Source: Clostridia bacterium
Lineage (GTDB): Bacteria > Bacillota > Clostridia > Oscillospirales > Acutalibacteraceae
Length of the DNA stretch: 64,000 nucleotides
Assembly (NCBI GenBank): GCA_017403065.1
Contig: JAFQOT010000002.1
Location: 62,001 to 126,000 of the forward strand
Direction of reading: 5' to 3'
The notes beneath the pieces were generated by a model. It had not been told where the DNA came from, searched no databases, and was given only the letters and a program-made list of their open reading frames with translations. The position numbers and the translations under genes were made by a program. Positions 1 through 8,070 of the stretch are shown piece after piece. Position 1 is the first letter of the stretch; every line of letters starts with the position of its first letter.

Positions 1-1
1 T

Positions 2-544
2 AACGCTGTATCAAAGCTTTGTCATATTGTACCTTTAATGTTAGGCCCCGGCGTTAAAACAGGTCTTAATATTAAAATCGATAATCCCGCCCAGTTGGGA
101 GCCGACCTTGTAGCAGGCGCTGTAGGCGCTCTTGAAAGCTACACAATGCCCTGCGTTATAATTGATATGGGTACCGCTTCAACCATAAGCGTGCTTGATA
201 AAAACGGCGCATTTTTAGGCGGTATTATTGCGGCTGGAGTAAGGCTTACTTTAAAAGCTCTGGCTGAAAATACAGCCCAACTCACCTCAATCCCTATCGA
301 AGCCCCAAAAAGTGTTATAGGCGCAAACACTGTAGAATGTATGCAGTCAGGCTTAGTTTACGGCGCTGCCTCAATGCTTGACGGACTTTTATGTAAAATA
401 GAAAAAGAATTGGGCGAAACCCCTACCGTTGTAGCTACAGGAGGACTTTCAAAAGAAATAATTACCCACTGCAGTAAAAATATCATATACAACGAAAATC
501 TGTTGCTTGACGGATTACACGCTATATACGAAAAAAATAATTAA
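2..544 (+). CDS. coaX: Type III pantothenate kinase, 5'-truncated
   Basis: This enzyme phosphorylates pantothenate, the first step of coenzyme A synthesis, in the cytosol. The frame is open from base 2, so the true start lies left of the window; the Met at base 38 is internal. About 181 of the usual ~255 residues are present. Visible motifs are the GADLVAGAVG segment, which matches the type III substrate site, and the DMGTAST nucleotide/phosphate motif of the ASKHA fold, followed by the GGIIAAG and ATGGLS glycine turns. The vitamin-type ECF S component that follows fits a pantothenate locus. Identification is firm; only the N-terminus is missing. Confidence 0.92.
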   Translation, partial: NAVSKLCHIVPLMLGPGVKTGLNIKIDNPAQLGADLVAGAVGALESYTMPCVIIDMGTASTISVLDKNGAFLGGIIAAGVRLTLKALAENTAQLTSIPIEAPKSVIGANTVECMQSGLVYGAASMLDGLLCKIEKELGETPTVVATGGLSKEIITHCSKNIIYNENLLLDGLHAIYEKNN

Positions 545-592
545 AGGCAACTCCTACTTCTATATTTTGAGGTAGATTGTATATTATTATGA

Positions 593-613
593 GCTGTACC
601 CTTAGAGGACAGC
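593..613 (+). promoter_or_regulatory. Small leader hairpin before the S-component gene
   Basis: GCTGT (593-597) and ACAGC (609-613) can pair around an 11-base loop. They end three bases before the GGAGG ribosome binding site at 617-621. The hairpin could influence translation of the next gene, but the stem is only 5 bp and no known riboswitch class was recognised. Confidence 0.2.
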
Positions 614-628
614 ATCGGAGGTAATTTT

Positions 629-1210
629 ATGTCAAACTCAAAAACAAAAAAACAAACCCAAAACCTTGTATTAGGCGCAATATTTACAGCCCTTATACTT
701 GTATTGCAGCTTATGGGCTCTTTTATAAGATTTGGAGCTTTTTCTGTAAACATAGTTCTTGTGCCTATTGTTATAGGCGCCGCTATGTGCGGTGTAAAGA
801 TAGGTGCTTGGTTGGGACTGGTTTCAGGCATAGCCGTACTTATAAGCGGAGATGCCGCATTATTTCTCGGTTTCAGCGTAGCAGGAACAATCGTTACCGT
901 TTTGCTTAAGGGTATTGCTTGCGGATTAGCGGCTGGGCTTATTTACAAGCTTTTAAATAAATATAACCGTTATATTGCCGTTTTTGCGGCGGCAGCCATT
1001 TGCCCTATAGTTAATACAGGTGTTTTTGCCTTGGGCTGCTTTGTATTTTTCTTTAAGGATATAGCAAATCTTGCGGCTGATATGGGCTTTAACAATGCGG
1101 TATCCTGCATTTTTATAGGCTTTATCGGGGTGAATTTCCTTTTAGAGCTTGCGGCAAATATTATTTTAAGTCCTGTTATTTTAAGGGTTCTTAATTTCAA
1201 TAAAAAGTAA
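629..1210 (+). CDS. ECF transporter S component, probably pantothenate-specific
   Basis: A 193-residue membrane protein with about six hydrophobic segments and a short lysine-rich N-terminus, typical of the substrate-binding S subunit of energy-coupling factor vitamin importers. S components dock on a shared EcfA-EcfA'-EcfT module encoded elsewhere. The sequence resembles the riboflavin/pantothenate S-component group. Its position 84 bases after coaX suggests pantothenate (PanT-like), but this is inferred from context; riboflavin or another vitamin is possible. The start has a GGAGG site 8 bases upstream, and the gene is followed by a clear terminator. Confidence 0.75.
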   Translation: MSNSKTKKQTQNLVLGAIFTALILVLQLMGSFIRFGAFSVNIVLVPIVIGAAMCGVKIGAWLGLVSGIAVLISGDAALFLGFSVAGTIVTVLLKGIACGLAAGLIYKLLNKYNRYIAVFAAAAICPIVNTGVFALGCFVFFFKDIANLAADMGFNNAVSCIFIGFIGVNFLLELAANIILSPVILRVLNFNKK

Positions 1211-1216
1211 TAAATC

Positions 1217-1254
1217 GGAGGGGTACGGTTTTCACCGTAATACTCCTCCTTTTT
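1217..1254 (+). terminator. Rho-independent terminator after the S component
   Basis: The arms 1217-1228 and 1235-1249 pair as a G/C-rich stem with a small bulge and a TTTT-containing loop, followed by five T residues. It separates the coaX/S-component unit from mtaB. Confidence 0.85.
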
Positions 1255-1281
1255 AGTGTAGTATTATTTAAGGAGTCAGAA

Positions 1282-2568
1282 ATGAAAATCGCATTTTATA
1301 CGTTAGGCTGTAAAGTAAATCAATACGAAACACAGGTTATGCGTGAGGAATTTGCAAAAAGAGGTCACACCCCGTGTGAAAACAGCGATTTTTTTGATGC
1401 TGCTGTTATAAATTCTTGTACGGTTACTGCCGAAAGCGACCGCAAAACCCGTCAGCTTTTGCGCCGTATAAGAAGAAAAAATCCTAACGCCGCGATTGTT
1501 CTCACCGGTTGTATGGCTCAATCCTTCCCAAAAGAAAGCGCCGACTTAGAGGATGCAGATGTTTTAGTAGGTAATACCGATGTTTTAAAGGTTGTAGACC
1601 TTACCGAGCAATTTTTAAAAAACGGGGAAAGAATAATTCACATAGAGCCACACAAGAAAAAAGAGAATTTCAACACTCCCTCAGTTTCCACCTTTGCTGA
1701 AAGAACTCGGGCATATATGAAAATTCAAGACGGATGCGACAGATATTGCAGCTACTGTATTATTCCTACCGCAAGAGGACCGATTCGTTCAAAATCTATT
1801 GAGGAAATAGAAAATCAAGCAAAAGCTTTAGGTGAAAACGGCTTTTGCGAGGTTGTTCTTGTGGGAATAAACCTCACCTCTTTCGGACGGGATACAGGTC
1901 ATAATTTATGTGATGCAGTCGAAGCGATTGCAAAAGCGCAAGGCATAAAGCGTATACGCTTAGGTTCCTTAGAGCCTGACCATATAAGCGACGCTATGTT
2001 AGACCGCTTAGCTTGTGAAGAAAAATTCTGTCCCCAGTTTCATTTGTCGCTGCAATCAGGCTGTGACCGTACATTAAAACGGATGAACCGTCATTACGAT
2101 ACCGCCTTTTACACCGATTTGGTTCAAAGAATACGGCAAAAATTCACAGATGCCTCAATAACCACCGATGTTATGGTAGGCTTTGCAGGAGAAAGTGAAG
2201 AAGAATTTGCAAAAAGTGTAGAATATGTTAAAGCTACAGGCTTTGCTAAAGCTCACGTTTTCGCATATTCAAGACGTAAAGGCACCGTAGCCTACGGTCT
2301 TCCCGACCAGATTTCAAATTCTGTTAAAGCTTTAAGAAGTAAAATTATGATTACGGCTGCCTTAGAGGCTGAAGCCGAATTTTTAAACTCACAAATAGGT
2401 AAGGTCTTTCCTGTTTTGTTTGAAACCTCAGCAGATGGTATTAACAAAGGCTACACACCTAACTATACCTTAGTTGAGGTTGCAGCCTGTGAAGATTTAT
2501 CAGGTAAAATATTAAAGGTTAAAATTATTAAGGCGCAAAAAGATTATTGCATAGGCGAAATAATATAG
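1282..2568 (+). CDS. mtaB: tRNA t6A37 methylthiotransferase MtaB
   Basis: A radical SAM enzyme that converts t6A at position 37 of ANN-decoding tRNAs to ms2t6A. Its 428 residues are the normal length. The N-terminal UPF0004 domain binds the auxiliary Fe-S cluster through C10, C46 and C77. The radical SAM core carries the CDRYCSYC motif (C152, C156, C159). The C-terminal part is TRAM-like. The opening TLGCKVNQYET is characteristic of MtaB and distinguishes it from MiaB and RimO. It starts 20 bases after an upstream T-tract, with an AAGGAG site 8 bases before the ATG, so it is probably transcribed on its own. Confidence 0.93.
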   Translation: MKIAFYTLGCKVNQYETQVMREEFAKRGHTPCENSDFFDAAVINSCTVTAESDRKTRQLLRRIRRKNPNAAIVLTGCMAQSFPKESADLEDADVLVGNTDVLKVVDLTEQFLKNGERIIHIEPHKKKENFNTPSVSTFAERTRAYMKIQDGCDRYCSYCIIPTARGPIRSKSIEEIENQAKALGENGFCEVVLVGINLTSFGRDTGHNLCDAVEAIAKAQGIKRIRLGSLEPDHISDAMLDRLACEEKFCPQFHLSLQSGCDRTLKRMNRHYDTAFYTDLVQRIRQKFTDASITTDVMVGFAGESEEEFAKSVEYVKATGFAKAHVFAYSRRKGTVAYGLPDQISNSVKALRSKIMITAALEAEAEFLNSQIGKVFPVLFETSADGINKGYTPNYTLVEVAACEDLSGKILKVKIIKAQKDYCIGEII

Positions 2569-2612
2569 TTTTTATTTGATTTTAATGTATATTAAGTCTA
2601 AGGAGATGCCAA

Positions 2613-3506
2613 ATGAAATCACAGAGAAATATTTTTATTGCTTTTATTTTAAATCTTATTTTTTCCGTTTTCGAGCTTATAGGCGGTGCATTAACAAACA
2701 GCGTTGCTATAATATCCGATTCTATACACGATTTAGGTGATGCGGCAAGCATAGGCTTATCCTTTATTTTAGAAAAGAAAAGCCAAAAGCAGCCCGACGA
2801 AAATTACACCTATGGATATATGCGGTATTCTGTTATAGGCAGTGTAATTACCACATCTATTTTACTTTTCGGTTCGGTTTTTGTAATTTTTAACGGAATA
2901 AAACGTATTATAAACCCTGTAGAAATAAATTATAACGGTATGATTATTTTCGCAATTATAGGCGCTGTTGTAAATTTGATTGCCGCCCATTTCACTAAAG
3001 AGGGTGACTCACTTAACCAAAAGGCAGTTAACCTTCATATGCTTGAGGATGTTTTAGGATGGTTGGTAGTTCTTGTGGGCGCAGTTGTAATGCGATTTAC
3101 CGATATTTCAATTATCGACCCTGTGTTATCTATTTTAGTAGCAGTTTTTGTTTTCAAAAACGCATTAAAAACACTAAAAGATGCTTTGGATTTGTTTTTA
3201 GAAAAAACACCTGAGGGAATTTCTATTTCTGAAATAAATCACCATATTTCCGAAATAGAGGGAGTACTTAATGTCCACCATATCCATATTTGGAGTATAG
3301 ACGGTATAAACAACTACGCTACTATGCATATAGTAACCGACTGTGACCCAAAAGAAATAAAGCAAAAAGTGCGGGAAGAGTTAAAGGAGCACGGTATTTC
3401 CCACGTAACCTTAGAGCTTGAATCAAACCAAGAGGAATGTGACAGTTTTGACTGCCACATAGAGCATAATCACAACGCGGGGCATCATCACCATCATCAC
3501 CATTAA
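2613..3506 (+). CDS. Cation diffusion facilitator (zinc-type) exporter
   Basis: A CDF-family proton/metal antiporter of 297 residues with six predicted membrane segments. The two transport-site motifs are visible: D36-x2-H39-x3-D43 in helix 2 and H142-x3-D146 in helix 5. The H/D pattern is the Zn/Cd type (ZitB/CzcD-like) rather than the manganese type. The cytoplasmic C-terminal domain ends in a Cys/His tail (ECDSFDCHIEHNHN) closing with seven consecutive histidines, a likely metal buffer or sensor. It is a single gene ended by a bidirectional terminator. The substrate is inferred from the motifs, not shown. Confidence 0.88.
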   Translation: MKSQRNIFIAFILNLIFSVFELIGGALTNSVAIISDSIHDLGDAASIGLSFILEKKSQKQPDENYTYGYMRYSVIGSVITTSILLFGSVFVIFNGIKRIINPVEINYNGMIIFAIIGAVVNLIAAHFTKEGDSLNQKAVNLHMLEDVLGWLVVLVGAVVMRFTDISIIDPVLSILVAVFVFKNALKTLKDALDLFLEKTPEGISISEINHHISEIEGVLNVHHIHIWSIDGINNYATMHIVTDCDPKEIKQKVREELKEHGISHVTLELESNQEECDSFDCHIEHNHNAGHHHHHHH

Positions 3507-3511
3507 AAATT

Positions 3512-3547
3512 AAAACCGCCATAGATTTATAAATCTATGGCGGTTTT
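3512..3547. terminator. Bidirectional terminator between convergent genes
   Basis: A near-perfect palindrome with AAAACCGCCATAGATTT on the left and its complement on the right, ending in TTTTTT on the plus strand and an A/T tract on the other. It serves the CDF gene and the convergent acidic membrane protein gene. Confidence 0.9.
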
Positions 3548-3554
3548 TTCATCA

Positions 3555-4670
3555 TCAGTTTCCTAAAAGAATATCAAAGGTTTCCTTAATAAATGCGGCA
3601 GCAGTTACCCCATCACGCGCAGGAATATAAAATATATGATAGCAAAGAATAGCAAGTACTATTAAAAGAATAGTTGCAAGAACCAAAATCGGTATACCAA
3701 AGGTGCTTATCGGACGGCGTATTTTATCCTCATCCTCATCTTCCTCACCTGACACCAAGCCATTTAAGGTGTCGCCACCGTTATAATACTCTCGGTTGCG
3801 GCGATAAAATTCTGCAAGACGCATATCATCAGGCTCGAAAAACAGTTCAAAATCCTCTCCGTCGTTTTCGAAAATATCCTCTTTAGAGTTTTCCATCTCT
3901 ATTTCTTGGTCCATAATAATAGGAATATCGTCCTGTATAGGCTTTATATCCTCTTGCGTATGAGAATCATCCTCGGTTATAAGCCCCAAATCATCTTTCT
4001 CATATTCATAATCCTCATCAGCTTGCTCTTGTGTAAGGAAATTGGAATTTTCATCATCAGCAGTCTCGGTATCTGCTTCTGCCTCCGCTTCCCCAATTTC
4101 TTCCTCGGTTTCTGCCTCAATATCCTCAGCCACCAAAGGCATTTCCTCTAAAGGCTCAACATTCTCTTCCTCGTTTTCTTCATTAACGTCGGATACTTTT
4201 TCCTTTATATCTGTGGCACAAAGCTCTTCTATATAAGGATGAATTAAATTATTCATTAAATTTTTTCTGACTGTTTTACCGTCTGAAAGCAATATCATTG
4301 TCTGAGGACCGCTTTCAATAATACAGCCGCCAAAATATCCGTCAGGTGTAACCAATGGTGTAGAACCGCTTATTATTTCGATTTCACTCTCACCCGAAAT
4401 GCCAAACATTTTATTATCAGCCGTAGTTATTCCCTTTCCTGTTGCGGCGGCAACCAGACTGATTGTTCCCTCCTGTCCGAAAAGGTTTCCTACAACTATT
4501 ATAACTCTGCTTCGTGAAACAGCCCTTGCCAAAGAATGTACAAAGGTTTTTTTGTCAGGCGATTTATCGGTTAAAAGCCTCATACGGCAACAACCGCATA
4601 AATTAAATTCCATTTCAAAATCGGTATTTGTTTTATAATATATTATATCGACCTTAAGATTTTGAAACAT
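3555..4670 (-). CDS. Acidic single-span membrane protein with a MoCF/CinA-like N-terminal domain
   Basis: I do not recognise a characterised family. Residues 1-160 form a compact domain. Its pieces SRSRVIIVVGNL and the later GGCIIESGPQTMILLSDG segment loosely resemble the molybdopterin-binding (MoCF/CinA) fold, but the usual GGTG motif is absent. Residues 165-320 are a strongly acidic, low-complexity linker rich in Glu and Asp. Residues 335-358 form one hydrophobic membrane helix with a short tail. There is no signal peptide or sortase motif. The start is supported by AGGAGG nine bases upstream. It lies 40 bases downstream of the sortase gene on the same strand, so the two are probably co-transcribed. 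Confidence 0.6.
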   Translation of the reverse strand: MFQNLKVDIIYYKTNTDFEMEFNLCGCCRMRLLTDKSPDKKTFVHSLARAVSRSRVIIVVGNLFGQEGTISLVAAATGKGITTADNKMFGISGESEIEIISGSTPLVTPDGYFGGCIIESGPQTMILLSDGKTVRKNLMNNLIHPYIEELCATDIKEKVSDVNEENEEENVEPLEEMPLVAEDIEAETEEEIGEAEAEADTETADDENSNFLTQEQADEDYEYEKDDLGLITEDDSHTQEDIKPIQDDIPIIMDQEIEMENSKEDIFENDGEDFELFFEPDDMRLAEFYRRNREYYNGGDTLNGLVSGEEDEDEDKIRRPISTFGIPILVLATILLIVLAILCYHIFYIPARDGVTAAAFIKETFDILLGN

Positions 4671-4710
4671 TTTAAATTTCCTCCTAAATCAATTTGTTTA
4701 TGTAATAAAT

Positions 4711-5637
4711 TTAAGATTTTTTATTTCTTTCCTCATACCATTTGGCTGGATATTTAGGGTTTGGGTTAGCGTATGCCTTACTGTTCTTAGGAGAAGTATC
4801 CTCATCCGAAGTAAGCTTTTTAGCCATAACGACAAGGCGGGCGTCTTCAAAATCTCTCGAACAGGTAACCAGGGTTAAAATATCATCCCCATACTCAACC
4901 TCTACCTTGGTTTCTATAATGCTTCTTTCCTTTGCCTGTGAAACCCACTCATTAAAGTCCTGCGAATCATTAAAGCTTTGACGGTAAATGTTGTAAATAT
5001 TGCCGTTGTCATCAGCTTTTTTGGCATTTAAAATGTATACTGCATATATTCTGTATACACTCTGTTGACCTAAAACATTTAATCCAATGGTAGAATGTTC
5101 CTTGTAAAAGCTTAAATTTTTCAGCTTTTTAAGCTGCCCGAACATAGAGCCGTTTTTCATTTCGTGACCGAAAACCACAAGGTTTTTATCTATCTTTTTT
5201 TCTGTTATTACGTTTTCACAATCGAAAAACAAGGCTCCGTACGAGCTTTTTTCTTTATTTTGATTATGATTGATGTAATAGTTGTTATTGTCAGTCTGAT
5301 AAATAGGATTGTCGATTTTTGTTCCGTCTATTGTTATCCAACCCTTAAAATCACTGTTTTGCTTAAGAAGTATTTTAGTAGGACTTGATGCCTTATCCTT
5401 ATCTTCTGTTTTTCCACTTTCATTCTGGTGCCACAAGCTTCGGCTTTCCTTAATTATACTATCCTCTTTATCGTTGGTCAGAAAATAATCTGCAATAAAA
5501 ACAGAAGAAACAATAAACACCGCTAAAGATAATAAAAACAGTACCTTTATAATAATCTGCTTTAAATTATCCTTGCTATTAGGAATATAATGCTTTATAA
5601 ATTTATTTTGTTTTTCATTTTTGAAATGTTTACTCAT
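4711..5637 (-). CDS. Class B sortase
   Basis: A membrane-anchored cysteine transpeptidase that attaches surface proteins to peptidoglycan or polymerises pilins. It has 308 residues. Residues 28-51 form an N-terminal membrane anchor (type II), followed by a linker and then the sortase barrel from about residue 88. The FKGWITIDGTKIDNPIYQ start of the barrel is typical of class B. Catalytic residues are H158 (VVFGHEM), C259 (TLVTCS) and R267. No gene with a clear LPxTG or NPQTN-type sorting signal occurs in the window, so its substrates lie elsewhere. It starts 10 bases after the thiI stop. Confidence 0.9.
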   Translation of the reverse strand: MSKHFKNEKQNKFIKHYIPNSKDNLKQIIIKVLFLLSLAVFIVSSVFIADYFLTNDKEDSIIKESRSLWHQNESGKTEDKDKASSPTKILLKQNSDFKGWITIDGTKIDNPIYQTDNNNYYINHNQNKEKSSYGALFFDCENVITEKKIDKNLVVFGHEMKNGSMFGQLKKLKNLSFYKEHSTIGLNVLGQQSVYRIYAVYILNAKKADDNGNIYNIYRQSFNDSQDFNEWVSQAKERSIIETKVEVEYGDDILTLVTCSRDFEDARLVVMAKKLTSDEDTSPKNSKAYANPNPKYPAKWYEERNKKS

Positions 5638-5647
5638 TTTTAATTAC

Positions 5648-6817
5648 CTAATCTATATAAGTATATATGGTTTCAGCTATAGCTTTTTCAATTAAAGCCT
5701 CAATTTCAAGATTTTTCTCAGCTTCCTCGCAAAGCTCAAGAGTAGGTCTTGTTTTTGGGTGCTTTGGTGTAAATACAGTACAACAATCCTCATAAGGTAA
5801 AATCGAGGTCTCAAAGGTATCAATGTTGCGCGCAATTTTAATTATCTCCTCTTTATCCATACCAATAAGCGGACGAAGCACAGGCATATTAACAACACTG
5901 TCAGTTGTAACTAATGCGGGTAAGGTCTGACTTGCAACCTGACCTAAGCTTTCCCCTGTAATAAGAGCAAGACTGCCCTTACTTTTAGCAATTTTTTCAG
6001 AAATTCGCATCATCATTCTGCGCATAATAAGGGTAAAATAATCCTCGGGGCAATTTTCTGCAATTTTATCCTGAATTTCAGTAAAGGGAACAATAGCTAA
6101 ATTTATGCTTGAGCTGTAGCGCGCCACCCTTGATAAAAGAGTTTTTACCTTCATTTCAGCGCGGGCGCTTGTATACGGCGGGCTTGCAAAATGAATTGCG
6201 TTAAGTCTTAGTCCCCTTTTTGCCATTGTATATGCGGCAACAGGGCTGTCAATTCCGCCTGAAATTAAAATTGAGGCAGTACCTGCTGTCCCTACGGGAA
6301 GACCGCCTGCTCCTGCTATTTGCTCTCCCCTTACATAAGCGGCAAAATCCCTGATTTCTACATTTACCGTTAAATCAGGATTATGAACATCCACCTTAAG
6401 ATGCGGAAAACAGGATAAAAGCTTTCCTCCAAGCTCGCGACAAATTTCAGGAGAAGTAAGAGGAAACGTTTTATCCGCGCGTTTAGCCTCTACCTTGAAT
6501 GTTCTTATATTTTCCATATTTTGCTTTAAATATTCGGGAGATTTTTCCAAAATATCCTCTATATTCTTATCACATACACAGGCTCGGCTGAATCCGGCTA
6601 TTCCAAAAACCAATTTTACTCGGTTTAAAGCCTCCTCAAAATCGAATTCATCGTCTTTTGGCTCAATGTAAATAGTAGATTGCGCCTTTTTAACCGTAAA
6701 TTCACCAAGACCCTGTAATCTGCGCCTTATATTTTTTATTAGTATATCTTCAAAATTACTACGGTTAAGACCCTTTAATGCCAATTCTCCGTTTTTTATA
6801 AGTATTATTTCTTTCAT
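5648..6817 (-). CDS. thiI: tRNA 4-thiouridine synthase ThiI
   Basis: This enzyme adenylates U8 of tRNA and inserts sulfur to make 4-thiouridine; some homologues also supply sulfur for thiamin. Translation from 6817 gives 389 residues: an N-terminal ferredoxin-like/THUMP region, then the PP-loop SGGIDS at about 186-191. It is the short form with no rhodanese domain, as in Bacillus. The start was chosen at 6817 because its ATG overlaps the TGA of the upstream cysteine desulfurase gene as ATGA, implying translational coupling. The longer open frame upstream lies inside that gene. Confidence 0.93.
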   Translation of the reverse strand: MKEIILIKNGELALKGLNRSNFEDILIKNIRRRLQGLGEFTVKKAQSTIYIEPKDDEFDFEEALNRVKLVFGIAGFSRACVCDKNIEDILEKSPEYLKQNMENIRTFKVEAKRADKTFPLTSPEICRELGGKLLSCFPHLKVDVHNPDLTVNVEIRDFAAYVRGEQIAGAGGLPVGTAGTASILISGGIDSPVAAYTMAKRGLRLNAIHFASPPYTSARAEMKVKTLLSRVARYSSSINLAIVPFTEIQDKIAENCPEDYFTLIMRRMMMRISEKIAKSKGSLALITGESLGQVASQTLPALVTTDSVVNMPVLRPLIGMDKEEIIKIARNIDTFETSILPYEDCCTVFTPKHPKTRPTLELCEEAEKNLEIEALIEKAIAETIYTYID

Positions 6818-7944
6818 ATATTTGAAGGTCTGAGCCTTTTTACAGCTTCCACTAAAGCTGAAAGGCACAAATCTATTTCCTCCTTTTCGGTATATCTTGA
6901 AAAACTGAGCCTAAGAGCGCTGTCAGTACGTTTTTTATCAAAGCCTAAGGCAGATAAAACATAGCTTTGCTCACCCTTAGCGCAGGCGCTTCCGCTGGAA
7001 ACATAAATCTGTTTAGACTCTAAAAAATGCAACAAGGTTTCAGAACGGTAGCCCATTACCGAAATATTAAGTATAAAAGGCACCGACCGGCAGGGAGAAT
7101 TTATTATAATTTTCTCACACTCTTTAAATTTTGATATAGCGTACTCCTTAATTTCTCTTAACTGTGCCTGTTGCTTTTTTAAATCAGGCAAAGACTCAAC
7201 TGCTCCTAAAAAACCTGCTATTAAAGGAACGCTTTCTGTACCCGAGCGAAGTCCCTTTTCCTGACCGCCGCCTGTAATAAAAGGCTTTATAGCCACACCC
7301 TTTTTACAGTATAAAAAGCCCACGCCCTTAGGTCCGTGAATTTTATGGGCGCTTGCGGTGAGCATATCCACATCTAAATCCTTAACATTGATAGACACTT
7401 TACCAAAGGCCTGAACAGCGTCACAATGAAAATATGCTCTGGGGCTTAGTTTTCTTATAAGCTTAGCTGCCTCTTTTATAGGCTGAATGGTACCAATCTC
7501 GTTATTAACCATCATAATGCTTACCAAAACAGTTTTACTGTCAAGACAGCTTTCGAGCTGGGATAAAGAAACAGTTCCGTCACTTTGGGCTTTAAGTCTT
7601 ATAACCTCAAAGCCCTCATCCTCAAGCCTTTTTACAGTTTCTAAAACCGACGGATGCTCTATCTCAGTGGTAATAATCCTTTTTCCTATACCCTTTCGAT
7701 ATAAAGCTGCCATAACAGCCGTATTATTAGCCTCTGTACCTGAGGAGGTGAAAATTATTTCATCCTCTCTGGCTGAAATCACTTTTGCTATTGCCTGACG
7801 GGCTTTTGATACTAATATTTCTGCATTCATCCCTAAGTCATACAAAGACGAGGGATTAGCCCAATTATTTGTTAAAGCCTCATTTATATACTCTATAGCC
7901 TTACTACAAGGCTTGGTAGTAGCGCTATTATCAAAATAAACCAT
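6814..7944 (-). CDS. Cysteine desulfurase (NifS/IscS-like), sulfur donor to ThiI
   Basis: A PLP-dependent enzyme that removes sulfur from cysteine as a persulfide. With the start at 7944 it has 376 residues beginning MVYFDNSATT, the usual N-terminus of the family. The PLP lysine is K201 (SAHKIHGPKG) and the persulfide cysteine is C321 (SSGSACAKG), in the short loop of the NifZ/NifS-type group. The ATGA overlap with thiI matches the nifZ-thiI pairing known in Firmicutes, so the role in s4U formation is well supported. A start at 7974 is possible but lacks a ribosome binding site. Confidence 0.9.
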   Translation of the reverse strand: MVYFDNSATTKPCSKAIEYINEALTNNWANPSSLYDLGMNAEILVSKARQAIAKVISAREDEIIFTSSGTEANNTAVMAALYRKGIGKRIITTEIEHPSVLETVKRLEDEGFEVIRLKAQSDGTVSLSQLESCLDSKTVLVSIMMVNNEIGTIQPIKEAAKLIRKLSPRAYFHCDAVQAFGKVSINVKDLDVDMLTASAHKIHGPKGVGFLYCKKGVAIKPFITGGGQEKGLRSGTESVPLIAGFLGAVESLPDLKKQQAQLREIKEYAISKFKECEKIIINSPCRSVPFILNISVMGYRSETLLHFLESKQIYVSSGSACAKGEQSYVLSALGFDKKRTDSALRLSFSRYTEKEEIDLCLSALVEAVKRLRPSNI

Positions 7945-7989
7945 TTTATAATTTGCCCATCCTAATTTTAACACATTTATACATATATC

Positions 7990-8018
7990 ATTCTACCATA
8001 TCTTTTTAAATTTAACAA
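7990..8018 (-). promoter_or_regulatory. Putative sigma-A promoter for the desulfurase-thiI unit
   Basis: On the minus strand, TTGTTA (8013-8018) and TAGAAT (7990-7995) are 17 bases apart, with a TG just before the -10 box. The predicted transcript would begin about 40 bases before the ATG at 7944. Confidence 0.5.
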
Positions 8019-8070
8019 CATTAAATCTGATTTAAAATAATAAAATATTATATAATTATTTTAAAAAGGT

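Noticed and set aside
38-544. Complete small gene starting at the Met at base 38
   Set aside because: The frame is open to the left edge and the conserved kinase fold begins earlier, so this is an internal Met of a truncated coaX.
545-628. Known riboswitch (preQ1, THF or Pan type) upstream of the S-component gene
   Set aside because: Only a 5-bp hairpin was found; none of the conserved cores of those classes could be placed in 84 bases.
3555-4670. Acidic membrane protein as a sortase substrate
   Set aside because: It has no signal peptide and no LPxTG- or NPxTN-like motif before the C-terminal helix.
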